Notes under the pieces: model-generated
Told to the model about the DNA's origin: nothing
The model's input: only the letters and a program-made list of their open reading frames with translations
Databases searched by the model: none
Translations under genes and position numbers: made by a program
Source: Candidatus Pelagibacter ubique HIMB140
Lineage (GTDB): Bacteria; Pseudomonadota; Alphaproteobacteria; Pelagibacterales; Pelagibacteraceae
Direction: 5' to 3'
Length of the DNA: 64,000 nt
NCBI RefSeq assembly: GCF_025558165.1
Contig: NZ_LAMZ01000001.1
Coordinates: 248,001 to 312,000 of the forward strand
Part shown: positions 48,924 to 57,398 of the stretch, one piece after another
Layout of the letters: each line of letters begins with the position of its first letter
Position numbering within the stretch: the stretch's first letter is position 1

Positions 48924-50381
48924 TTATTTTTTTGCCAACAAGTAATACGTTATCCAGGCTACAAATGCACCAATTAACCACGCATAAGACTGTAAAAACA
49001 TTAAATTTGTGTTCCAAATTGTTGATGCTGAAAAAATAAAACCTAGAAATACTGAATAAACACCTTTGATATGCCACCCTCTTGAATAATAGTAACTACT
49101 TTCTTTTTCTACTGAATACAAATCTTTGTTACTCAAACTTTGTTTATTGATCAGATAATAGTCAGCAACTATTACTCCAAATAACGGACCAAAAAATGCA
49201 CCAAATGTATCTATAAAAGATAAAATGCCAATTTGACTCAAAATTGTAAGCCAAGAAATAGCTACCAAAAAACCGAGGAAAGAAATTATATAACTTGCAC
49301 TCCTTAAAGATAATTTATTTGGAACAAAATTTATTAGTGAATATTGAGATGGAATATAATTGGCTACTAAATTCGTGGATGCTGAAGCAATTACGATAAA
49401 AAATAGTACCAATGTAGTTATTTGAATATTGTCATATTTGCCAATTATATCAGTGGGATTTGTAAAAATTCTGTCTATGTCTGAAAATTTTTGATTTAAA
49501 AGTGCATCTGATCCGGCAACAATAAATATAGAGAAAAAAGAGAAAATAATTAAATTAATAAGCAAACTTAAATTCCCTTTACCCAACTCTTTAGTATTTT
49601 TAACATTCCTAGAAATGTCCCCAAAACTAATTATTAATATTGAAAAATAAGCAAAGACAGTTCCTGCTACAGTTAAAAGTGGTAATAAATTATTAAGATC
49701 AAAAAAGTTTTTGGTATTAAAAATATTTACAAAGGCTTTTGATGTTAATTTGACATCACTTAAAAAAACAAGGAAGAAAAAAACAATAATTCCTACATAA
49801 ACACTGATTGCTGAAAAATTTATTATTTTTTTATTATATTGAGCACCAATACTAAACAAAAATGTTTGAAAAATAATTACAATTAAAATTGATGACCAAT
49901 CTATAATATTTAAACCAAAAAAATAAAAAATAAATATATCTTGTACTAACAATGACTCATCGATAGTGAAAAGTAATATTCTAATAAGATAAGTTAAAAT
50001 TTTTGATAAAAAATAAGTTTGAATTCCAAATAAGAAGATTCCAACCAAGCTTCTGATTAATCCAAAAAATTTCGCTCCATTAAATCCTAAAGAAGATCTC
50101 AACAAAACTACAAAAGGTAATCCAAACTTTTGTGAAGGTTTTCCAATAAAATTAGCAAACAAATAAACAAAAAATGAACCTAATAAAGTTCCTATTAAAA
50201 CCACAAAGGTGTTTAGATTGTACATTATATAAATTGAGGCAATTAGAGAAAAACCAATTACACTTTGTACATTAACTCCCCAGTAACAAAAAAGGTCTTT
50301 CCAATTCCAAGTTTTATAGTTTGGATTTACCGAAACTAAATCCCAATTTGATAGGGAGTATTTAACTTTAGGTTGATTCAC
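48924..50381 (-). CDS. NCS1-family nucleobase/allantoin-type cation symporter
   Basis: The 485 residues contain about 12 hydrophobic helices. The N-terminal SLSNWDLVSVNPNYKTWNWKDLFCYWGVNVQS and FGLPFVVLLRSSLGFNGAKF near residue 86 are typical of the cytosine/purine, uracil, thiamine and allantoin permease family. A helix with DYYLINKQSL near 405 is also characteristic. The substrate cannot be assigned. It follows dctM by 26 bases and abuts the alcohol dehydrogenase. Confidence 0.85.
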   Translation of the reverse strand: MNQPKVKYSLSNWDLVSVNPNYKTWNWKDLFCYWGVNVQSVIGFSLIASIYIMYNLNTFVVLIGTLLGSFFVYLFANFIGKPSQKFGLPFVVLLRSSLGFNGAKFFGLIRSLVGIFLFGIQTYFLSKILTYLIRILLFTIDESLLVQDIFIFYFFGLNIIDWSSILIVIIFQTFLFSIGAQYNKKIINFSAISVYVGIIVFFFLVFLSDVKLTSKAFVNIFNTKNFFDLNNLLPLLTVAGTVFAYFSILIISFGDISRNVKNTKELGKGNLSLLINLIIFSFFSIFIVAGSDALLNQKFSDIDRIFTNPTDIIGKYDNIQITTLVLFFIVIASASTNLVANYIPSQYSLINFVPNKLSLRSASYIISFLGFLVAISWLTILSQIGILSFIDTFGAFFGPLFGVIVADYYLINKQSLSNKDLYSVEKESSYYYSRGWHIKGVYSVFLGFIFSASTIWNTNLMFLQSYAWLIGAFVAWITYYLLAKK

Positions 50382-50407
50382 TAAAAATTATTTTAAACTA
50401 ATAATTT

Positions 50408-51742
50408 CTACTGTCCATATAGGAGAGTTGGTAACCAAAGTGCAATTTTAGGAAATATTATAATTAAAACCAAACCAATTATTTGAAGCACCATAAATTG
50501 CATCATTCCATAATAAATATCTTTTAAATCCCATTCAGGCACCACCCCTTTTAAGAAATACGCAGACAAAGCCACTGGTGGGGACAGCCAGGCGGTCTGG
50601 AGATTGACGGCAACTAATATTGCAAACCAAGTAAGATTAAAGCCAAGAGCTTCAATCAATGGTAAAATAATTGGAACAATAATCATTACGATTGGTACCC
50701 ACTCTAAAGGCCAACCCAATAAAAATATTGCAACCATTACAATCGCTAATATTAAATATTTGTTCATTTCTAAACCTAACAAGAATTCAGTTAATAGAGT
50801 TGGAGTACCTAGTCTTGCAAAAACAGCACCAAAAAAGTTTGATGCGGCAACTAAAACCATAATTAAAGCTGTTATCTCTAAAGTTTTAACAAGAGCTTCT
50901 TGAAGTTTTGAAAAAGTTAATTTTTTGTATGCTAAAGAAAGTAGTAAAGCTCCCATTGCACCACAACCAGCTGCTTCTGTTGGAGTTGCAAAACCAAAAA
51001 GTATGCTTCCTAATGCTGCAAAAACTAATGCTGCAGGTGGAACTAAACCTAAGAAGAATTCAATCCAAACTTCTTTCATGCTAGCAGCTCTCATCTCTTC
51101 AGGTATTACAGGTCCCAATTTAGGATTGATCATACATCTTATTGTTGTGTATCCAGCGTACAAACTTGCTAGAAGAATTCCTGGAATTATAGCGGCCGCA
51201 AATAAATCAATAACTGGAATTTCCATAATTGGTCCCATAACAACTAGCATGATACTTGGGGGTATTAAAATTCCTAAAGTACCACCAGCTGTTATCGTAC
51301 CTGCAGCAAGCCTAACGTCATAGCCAGATCTATTCATAGATTTTGCAGCCATAATACCGAGTATGGTTACTGAGGCACCAACAATTCCTGTTGCTGCAGC
51401 AAAAATGACTGAAACAAAAAGAACAGCGTAATATAATGCTCCTCTAACTCTTGCTAGCATCATTTGAAATGATGAGAATAATCTTTCCATCAAACCTGCC
51501 TGCTCCATCATAATACCCATAAAGACAAAGAGCGGGACGGCGGCGAGGGTTTGTTCGGTCATGACCATCGAAAATTGGAGCGTCATTAAATAAAAAACCA
51601 ATTTTCCAAACCCTAAATATCCAAATACAAAACCTAAAAATATAAGTGTAAATGAAATAGGAAATCCTACGAAAATTGCAAAAAGCATTACTCCTACCAG
51701 AATAAAACCTAAATATGCTGGATCTATAAATTCAGCTAACAT
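50408..51742 (-). CDS. dctM: TRAP transporter large permease (DctM type)
   Basis: The ion-coupled membrane subunit of a tripartite ATP-independent periplasmic transporter. The 444 residues have about 12-13 helices, with VPLFVFMGIMMEQAG near residue 67, GGTLGILIPPSIMLV near 152 and TPTEAAGCGAMGALL near 250. Two short stretches (51531-51584 and 50571-50612) are strikingly GC-rich and use GC-ending codons unlike the rest of the gene. The start shares one base with the dctQ stop (TAATG). Confidence 0.93.
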   Translation of the reverse strand: MLAEFIDPAYLGFILVGVMLFAIFVGFPISFTLIFLGFVFGYLGFGKLVFYLMTLQFSMVMTEQTLAAVPLFVFMGIMMEQAGLMERLFSSFQMMLARVRGALYYAVLFVSVIFAAATGIVGASVTILGIMAAKSMNRSGYDVRLAAGTITAGGTLGILIPPSIMLVVMGPIMEIPVIDLFAAAIIPGILLASLYAGYTTIRCMINPKLGPVIPEEMRAASMKEVWIEFFLGLVPPAALVFAALGSILFGFATPTEAAGCGAMGALLLSLAYKKLTFSKLQEALVKTLEITALIMVLVAASNFFGAVFARLGTPTLLTEFLLGLEMNKYLILAIVMVAIFLLGWPLEWVPIVMIIVPIILPLIEALGFNLTWFAILVAVNLQTAWLSPPVALSAYFLKGVVPEWDLKDIYYGMMQFMVLQIIGLVLIIIFPKIALWLPTLLYGQ

Positions 51743-52356
51743 TATTCATCTTCTCCTGGCCATTTTCCTCTAGTAGCAGCCCAATAACTTTTTAATAATT
51801 CTGAAATACCTTGGATTAATAAAAATACTATACCAACCATTAAACAAGTTTTAATTGGCCACATATAAGGCATCCATGTAGTATCCATTCCTCTTTCACC
51901 TCTTTGAATAGACTCACCCACATAACCAATTGTCATATAAAGAAAGACTATTAGTCCTGGAAAATAAAATAAAATATATAACCAAAAATCAATCGTCCCT
52001 TGGTTTTTTGTTTTGAAATTTCTGTATAAAAAATCTGCTCTTATATGAACACCTTTTGAAAGTGCATAACCTGCACCTAACATGAATAGTGCACCATACA
52101 AAAATCTACTTATGTCATAAGCCCAAATTGTAGGTGCATGAAAAAGTTTTCTCGCCAAAACTTCGTAAGTCATAGCAAAGATAAGTGGCATCAGTATCCA
52201 ACAAACAACGTTACCTATCCATTTGCTAAATTTATCAATATTTACAATAGAACTTGCCATCCATGATGGCATGTCATTTGGCATCTTCCCTGAACCACCT
52301 CGCCTTTCGGCTATCATTTCATCTGATATATCTAGTTTAGTTGGTTCTTCAGCCAT
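51742..52356 (-). CDS. dctQ: TRAP transporter small permease (DctQ type)
   Basis: The small membrane subunit, about 204 residues from the ATG at 52356. I prefer this start because the upstream in-frame ATG at 52389 falls inside the loop of a terminator-like hairpin. A cytoplasmic N-terminus with DEMIAERRGGSGKMP precedes four helices (about residues 40-190), with TYEVLARKLFHAPTIWAYDISRF near 70 typical for DctQ. Confidence 0.88.
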   Translation of the reverse strand: MAEEPTKLDISDEMIAERRGGSGKMPNDMPSWMASSIVNIDKFSKWIGNVVCWILMPLIFAMTYEVLARKLFHAPTIWAYDISRFLYGALFMLGAGYALSKGVHIRADFLYRNFKTKNQGTIDFWLYILFYFPGLIVFLYMTIGYVGESIQRGERGMDTTWMPYMWPIKTCLMVGIVFLLIQGISELLKSYWAATRGKWPGEDE

Positions 52357-52374
52357 AAAAAATTTTGTTAGAAA

Positions 52375-52406
52375 AATTAGAGCGGACAATTAAGTCCGCT
52401 CTAATT
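52375..52406 (-). terminator. Intra-operon terminator or attenuator between dctP and dctQ
   Basis: A perfect 13-bp inverted repeat (arms AATTAGAGCGGAC and GTCCGCTCTAATT) encloses a 6-base loop. On the minus strand it is followed by a T-rich run, as in an intrinsic terminator. It lies 22 bases after the dctP stop and would let the binding protein be made in excess of the permease subunits, a common arrangement in transport operons. Confidence 0.75.
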
Positions 52407-52428
52407 GAATTATAGATTAATTATTGGA

Positions 52429-53523
52429 TTACTTTAATGTTGCTGCGTGAGCCATTCCTAGCTTCGCATTAGACATTTGAGCACCACTCCAGAAAGGAAC
52501 TGCTATATCAGCAAATTCTTTCATAGAGTCCCATACTTCTGCAAAGAATGCATTGTTTGCAGCGTTTGTTTCCAAACTTTTCTTAGCTGCAGCCATGTAT
52601 TCTGTGAAGTAATCAGAAGGTGTGTCCTCTAATTTAACTCCATGAACTTCGGTAAGCTCTCTTAAAGCTTTACCATTTTCATAGATTCTGTAACTTAAAG
52701 ATTTAGCTAATGATGCATTAGCTGCAACTTCAAGAGACTTCTTCTCATGATCGCTCATAGCGTTGTATGTTTTTCCAGTAATATAAAAGTCAGCATTTAC
52801 AACTACTTGGTGTAAACCTTGTAGGTAGTAGTGCTTTAATACTTTTTGGAAACCAAACGTTAAGTCTGGTTTTGGACAACACCATTCAGCAGCATCAATT
52901 GTTCCTGCTTCTAAAGCTGGTAGAATATCTCCACCACCCATAGCTACAGATGCGATACCGATGTCTTTATATGTTTGTCCTGGAATTCCTGGAGGAGTTC
53001 TGAACTTATATTTTCTAAAGTCAGCCATATCTTTAATTGGTTTTGGAAACCAACCTAAAGCTTCTGGTCCAACTGGTTGAATCATAAATCCTTTGATGTC
53101 TCTTCCCATTTCTTTCCATAGTCTGTCGTATAACTCTTTTCCACCGCCATACTGAAACCATGATAAGAATGCAATGTTGTCAATACCAACACCACCACCA
53201 GCTACTGGAGAACCGAATAGCATAGCTGCAGGATGGTCACCTGACCAATAGTGAGTCCATGCGAAACCACAATCGATTAGGCCTTTGTCAACTGCATCTA
53301 AAGTTTCTTTTACACCAACAACAGCTCCAGCTGGCATAATTTCAAACTTAAGAGATCCACCAGTTAACGCTGTTACTGTGTCAGTAAAGTCCTTTAACAT
53401 CTTAACTTCATCAGCTTTTGTGTTAAGAACTGTCTGACATTTTAGTGTTTTTGCAGCATTAGCATTTGAAATAAATCCAAACACCATTGCAACTGCAAAT
53501 AACATTGAAATGATTTTTTTCAT
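52429..53523 (-). CDS. dctP: TRAP transporter substrate-binding protein (DctP/TakP-like)
   Basis: The periplasmic binding protein, 364 residues, with a signal peptide (MKKIISMLFAVAMVFGFISN, cleavage after ANA near residue 23). WFPKPIKDMADFRKYKFRTPPG places the conserved ligand-binding arginine at 175. DILPALEAGTIDAAEWCCPKPD near 199-220 follows the pattern of the 2-oxoacid/lactate subgroup, with an unusual Cys215-Cys216 pair beside the ligand-site tryptophan. It has a strong Shine-Dalgarno AGAGGG (53530-53535), rare in this window, consistent with high expression. The substrate is not certain. Confidence 0.92.
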   Translation of the reverse strand: MKKIISMLFAVAMVFGFISNANAAKTLKCQTVLNTKADEVKMLKDFTDTVTALTGGSLKFEIMPAGAVVGVKETLDAVDKGLIDCGFAWTHYWSGDHPAAMLFGSPVAGGGVGIDNIAFLSWFQYGGGKELYDRLWKEMGRDIKGFMIQPVGPEALGWFPKPIKDMADFRKYKFRTPPGIPGQTYKDIGIASVAMGGGDILPALEAGTIDAAEWCCPKPDLTFGFQKVLKHYYLQGLHQVVVNADFYITGKTYNAMSDHEKKSLEVAANASLAKSLSYRIYENGKALRELTEVHGVKLEDTPSDYFTEYMAAAKKSLETNAANNAFFAEVWDSMKEFADIAVPFWSGAQMSNAKLGMAHAATLK

Positions 53524-53630
53524 TTGTTTCCCTCTCTTTATTTTTAAAGTCGAAACTTTGTCAAAGAATGAAAACTAAAACAAGTGTTAATATTGGTATA
53601 TTTTAAAATTTTTAACAGATTAGTTAGAAA

Positions 53631-53636
53631 TATAAT
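53631..53636 (+). promoter_or_regulatory. Likely -10 element for the GMC oxidoreductase unit
   Basis: A perfect TATAAT stands 27 bases before the start codon at 53664. The best upstream match is TTAACA (53612-53617) at a short 13-base spacing, so the -35 side is weak and may need an activator. Confidence 0.4.
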
Positions 53637-53663
53637 TTTTTTAATTTATAAGAGTTCTAATTT

Positions 53664-55259
53664 ATGAATAATTTTGATTTTATTATACTAGGAGCTGGAT
53701 CTGCAGGCTGTGTTTTAGCAAATAGGCTATCAGAAAACTCTTCACACAAAGTTCTTTTAATTGAGGCTGGAGGTAAAGATAATTACCCATGGATCCATAT
53801 TCCAGTTGGTTATTTTAAAACGATGCACAATCCTAATACTGACTGGTGCTATAAGACAGAACCAGATGAAAGCATGAATAATATTTCAATACGTTATCCC
53901 CGTGGAAAAACTTTAGGAGGAAGCTCTTCTATCAATGGACTTTTATATATACGAGGACAACATAGAGATTATGATATTTGGAGACAGCTTGGAAATACTG
54001 GCTGGGGTTGGGATGATGTTCTGCCCTATTTTATAAAAGCAGAGAATCAAGAAAGAGGTAAAAGTGAATATCATGGAGTTGGTGGACCTCTCTCTGTCTC
54101 AGATCAAAGAATACACCTTCCTCTTTTAGATGAGTTTCAAAACGCTGCTGAGGAATTTGGTGTACCAAAAACAAAAGATTTTAATACAGGAGACAATCAT
54201 GGCTGTGGTTATTTTCAAGTAACTGAAAAAGATGGATTTAGATGCAGTACTGCTGTTGGTTATCTAAACCCTATTAAGCATAGAAAAAATTTAACAATTA
54301 TTACCCACGCTCATGTTAAAAAAATTAACTTTGAAAATAAAAAAGCAAAATCAGTTGAGTATTGGCAAGATAATGAATTGAAAACAGCTGAAGCAAATAG
54401 AGAAGTTATAGTTTCTTCTGGTGCAATTGGTTCTCCTCAAATATTGCAAGTATCAGGAATTGGAAATCCAGAAAAACTAAAAAAATTAGGAATTGATATG
54501 GTTCATAATTTAAATGGTGTAGGTGAAAATCTACACGATCACTTAATGTTAAGACCTATTTATAAAATTAACGGTTTAAAATCTCTTAATAAAAAAATTA
54601 ATAGCTTGTTTGGAAATTTGCTTATCGGATTAGAGTATGTTTTTAAAAGAAGTGGTCCAATGACTATGGGTGCAAGCCAACTTTGTATGTTTGCAAAAAG
54701 TGATCCTTCTTTAGAATTACCTGATTTACAATGGCACGTACAACCAATGAGTATGGATACTTTGGGAGCTACAAAAAATCATGATTTTCACGCTTTTACT
54801 CCAACTGTTTCAAATATAAGACCTACAAGTAGAGGTCACGTAAGTATTGTTGATAAAGACTCCCGTGTTTACGCAAAAATAAAACAAAACTACCTATCAA
54901 CCGATCACGATAGAATGATTGCTGCTAAAGGATTAAAATTGACAAGAAGAATTATAATGGAATCTGAAACTTTTAAGAAATATACACCTGAGGAATATAG
55001 ACCTGGTATTCATATTGATGATGACGAGGAATTGGTAAAAGAAGCATCAAATTTTGCACAAACAATTTTTCATCCTGTTGGTACATGTAAAATGGGTCAA
55101 GATGAGATGTCAGTAGTTGATGAAAAATTAAAAGTAAGAGGAATAGAAAATCTTCGAGTTATTGATGCATCGATAATGCCTAACATTACTTCAGGAAATA
55201 CTAACGCACCTACGATTATGATTGCAGAAAAAGGTGCTGACATGATACTACAACAATAA
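53664..55259 (+). CDS. GMC-family FAD oxidoreductase (choline dehydrogenase-like)
   Basis: The 531 residues begin with the FAD-binding DFIILGAGSAGCVLANRLSE. They contain the GMC signature RYPRGKTLGGSSSINGLLYIRG near residue 78 and a second in SSGAIGSPQILQVSGIG near 252. The active-site histidine segment FHPVGTCKMG is near 470 and IPNITSGNTNAPT-type MPNITSGNTN near 511. It probably oxidises a primary alcohol; the substrate is not evident. It is first in a four-gene unit, and its stop overlaps the next start (TAATG). Confidence 0.9.
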   Translation: MNNFDFIILGAGSAGCVLANRLSENSSHKVLLIEAGGKDNYPWIHIPVGYFKTMHNPNTDWCYKTEPDESMNNISIRYPRGKTLGGSSSINGLLYIRGQHRDYDIWRQLGNTGWGWDDVLPYFIKAENQERGKSEYHGVGGPLSVSDQRIHLPLLDEFQNAAEEFGVPKTKDFNTGDNHGCGYFQVTEKDGFRCSTAVGYLNPIKHRKNLTIITHAHVKKINFENKKAKSVEYWQDNELKTAEANREVIVSSGAIGSPQILQVSGIGNPEKLKKLGIDMVHNLNGVGENLHDHLMLRPIYKINGLKSLNKKINSLFGNLLIGLEYVFKRSGPMTMGASQLCMFAKSDPSLELPDLQWHVQPMSMDTLGATKNHDFHAFTPTVSNIRPTSRGHVSIVDKDSRVYAKIKQNYLSTDHDRMIAAKGLKLTRRIIMESETFKKYTPEEYRPGIHIDDDEELVKEASNFAQTIFHPVGTCKMGQDEMSVVDEKLKVRGIENLRVIDASIMPNITSGNTNAPTIMIAEKGADMILQQ

Positions 55260-55852
55260 TGTTTGCAGAATTTTTTACTCCCGAACAAATTGCTATTTTA
55301 ACACAAATTATTTTTATTGATTTAGTACTAGCTGGTGACAATGCCATTATAATTGGAATGGTAGCTTCAAAATTTCCTGTTGAGCAAAGGAAGAAGGTTA
55401 TATTTTGGGGAATTGGTGGTGCAGTAATATTACGTATAATATTAACGTTACTAACAGCTTATTTGTTACAAATTACTGGACTGAGACTTATTGGTGGAAT
55501 TTTACTTCTTTATATTGTCTACAAACTTTATGTTGATGTAATCAATGGATCAGATTCAGATGAAGATATAAAAGTAGATAACTCAAGCTTTTTAAAAGCA
55601 ATTTGGACGGTTTTACTTGCTGATTTCACAATGAGTTTAGATAATGTTTTGGGTGTTGCTGGTGCTGCAGGTGATCATTATGGATTACTTGTATTTGGAT
55701 TGGTTCTATCGATTGTTTTAATGGCAACTGCTGCCACATTAATTTCTGGATGGATAAAAAAATACAAATGGATTGCATGGGTTGGGTTATTAGCAATATT
55801 AATAGTAGCTGTTGAGTTGATTTATACAGATATTAAAATAATATTCTTTTAA
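55259..55852 (+). CDS. TerC/YjbE-family integral membrane protein
   Basis: The 197 residues have about 6-7 helices. LVLAGDNAIIIGMVASKFP near residue 22 and the repeat-like LADFTMSLDNVLGVAGAAGDH near 120 carry the paired membrane aspartates and asparagines that define the TerC family. Members are linked to metal (manganese) export or metalation of exported proteins. It is joined by one-base stop/start overlaps to both neighbours, so it is translationally coupled with two oxidoreductases. Confidence 0.88.
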   Translation: MFAEFFTPEQIAILTQIIFIDLVLAGDNAIIIGMVASKFPVEQRKKVIFWGIGGAVILRIILTLLTAYLLQITGLRLIGGILLLYIVYKLYVDVINGSDSDEDIKVDNSSFLKAIWTVLLADFTMSLDNVLGVAGAAGDHYGLLVFGLVLSIVLMATAATLISGWIKKYKWIAWVGLLAILIVAVELIYTDIKIIFF

Positions 55853-56610
55853 TGTATCTTCAAAAAATTAATCTTAAAAATAAGTACGCACTAGTTACTG
55901 GTGCTGGTAAAGGACTAGGGAGAGCTTGTTCTATTGCACTAGCTGAAGCTGGAGCAACAGTAATAGCATTAAGCAGAACTCCATCTGATTTAAATAAATT
56001 AGAAAAAGATATTAAAAAAATTAAAGGAAAAGTAATTAAAGTTCCTTGTGATGTAATGAATTATGAAGATCTAAAAGCAAAATTAGAAAAAATCAAAATT
56101 ATTGATGTGTTAGTAAACAATGCTGGAACTAATATTCCTGAACCTTTTGAAAAAATTAAACAAAAAAGTATGAACTACTTGGTAGATTTAAATCTAAAAG
56201 CTGCATTTAATGTTGCACAATTAGTAGTTAAGAAAATGCTTAAAAATAAAAAGAGAACTGGCTCTATTATTAATATGTCTTCTCAATTAGGTCATGTTGG
56301 TATGGGTGGGAGAAATGTTTACAATATGACTAAATTTGGGATTGAAGGTTTAACAAAAGGTATGGGTGTAGAGTTGGCTAAAAGAAATATAAGAGTTAAC
56401 ACAGTAGCTCCTACGTTTGTTGAAACTCCAATGGTTAAAAATTTCTTTAAAAATAAAAAATTTAAAAAACTAGCACTTGGAAATATTCCAATGGGAAAAG
56501 CAGCAACTGAAAGTGATGTAGCAACAACAGTTTGTTTCTTAGCCTCACCCGCTTCTTCAATGATAACTGGAACATCAATTATAATAGATGGTGGATGGAC
56601 AGCTCAGTAA
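55852..56610 (+). CDS. Short-chain dehydrogenase/reductase
   Basis: A classical SDR of 252 residues. The cofactor loop is VTGAGKGLGRACS near residue 15, NNAG appears near 90, the catalytic serine in IINMSSQLG near 140 and the Tyr-x-x-x-Lys in YNMTKFG near 156. The C-terminus MITGTSIIIDGGWTA is typical of 3-oxoacyl-ACP reductase/gluconate dehydrogenase-like enzymes. It may act on the product of the GMC enzyme; the substrate is unknown. Confidence 0.88.
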   Translation: MYLQKINLKNKYALVTGAGKGLGRACSIALAEAGATVIALSRTPSDLNKLEKDIKKIKGKVIKVPCDVMNYEDLKAKLEKIKIIDVLVNNAGTNIPEPFEKIKQKSMNYLVDLNLKAAFNVAQLVVKKMLKNKKRTGSIINMSSQLGHVGMGGRNVYNMTKFGIEGLTKGMGVELAKRNIRVNTVAPTFVETPMVKNFFKNKKFKKLALGNIPMGKAATESDVATTVCFLASPASSMITGTSIIIDGGWTAQ

Positions 56611-57398
56611 TAAATAGATTTTTATTAATATTTTTCTTTTTTTTTTCAACTGCAAACGCAATAGAATTTCAAGGTAAATTCTTACAAGGCCATTTTATTT
56701 TAGGGAAAACAAATCCTGATGCTAAAATAATAGTTGGAAAAAAAGAAGTAAGAGTATCAAAAGATGGTTTTTTTGTTTTTGGTATTGATAGAGATCGAAA
56801 ATATGATCTTATTTTTACAAAAATCTTTGATGGAAAAAAAACTACAATAACAAAAAAAGTTTTAAAAAGAAAATATAACATTCAAAGAATAGATGGCTTA
56901 GAAGAAAGCAAAGTAACCCCACCTGAGTCAGTCTATAAAAGAATAAAAAAAGAAAATAATGCAATTGGTGAAGCAAGAGCAATTAATTCTGATTTACAGT
57001 TTTTTAAGCAAAAGTTTATAATGCCTGTTGAAGGAATAATTAGTGGTGTATATGGGAGTCAAAGAATTTTAAACGGTAAACCTAGATGGCCACATTATGG
57101 AATTGATATAGCAGCAAAACAAGGGACAATGATTAAATCATCTGGCTCAGGAAAAGTTACAATGGCTGAAGATGATTTATATTACACCGGTGGTACAGTA
57201 ATTATGGATCACGGTCATGGTATATCAACTATATATTCACATTTGGAAAATGTTTTAGTTTCTGTTGGAGATTTAATTAATCAAGGAGATGTAATTGGAA
57301 CTGTAGGATCGACAGGTAGATCAACTGGACCTCATCTTGATTTTAGAATTAATTGGTTTCAAACTAGATTGGACCCAATGTCTGTTTTGGAAAATTAA
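56595..57398 (+). CDS. M23-family metallopeptidase (LytM domain), exported
   Basis: A peptidoglycan endopeptidase-like protein. I start it at 56595 (267 residues), where a hydrophobic signal sequence (VINRFLLIFFFFFSTANA) follows; an upstream in-frame ATG lies deep in the SDR gene. The C-terminal LytM domain shows HYGIDIAAKQGT with the zinc His/Asp pair near residue 171, and MDHGHGISTIYSHL then GRSTGPHLDFRI with the remaining ligands. The start overlaps the SDR stop by 16 bases. Confidence 0.9.
   Translation: MDSSVINRFLLIFFFFFSTANAIEFQGKFLQGHFILGKTNPDAKIIVGKKEVRVSKDGFFVFGIDRDRKYDLIFTKIFDGKKTTITKKVLKRKYNIQRIDGLEESKVTPPESVYKRIKKENNAIGEARAINSDLQFFKQKFIMPVEGIISGVYGSQRILNGKPRWPHYGIDIAAKQGTMIKSSGSGKVTMAEDDLYYTGGTVIMDHGHGISTIYSHLENVLVSVGDLINQGDVIGTVGSTGRSTGPHLDFRINWFQTRLDPMSVLEN

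Noticed and set aside
52357-52389. Longer dctQ start
   Set aside because: The codon lies in the loop of the terminator-like hairpin and adds residues not expected for the family.
52375-52406. Inverted repeat as the end of a transposable element
   Set aside because: A single copy with no partner, no transposase and no target duplication; it fits an intrinsic terminator.
53552-53566. TTGACA-like string as a -35 box for dctP
   Set aside because: At 17 bases spacing the -10 and transcription start would fall on or after the Shine-Dalgarno sequence.
56532-56594. Upstream extension of the M23 peptidase gene
   Set aside because: It reads through the end of the SDR gene and displaces the signal peptide from the N-terminus.
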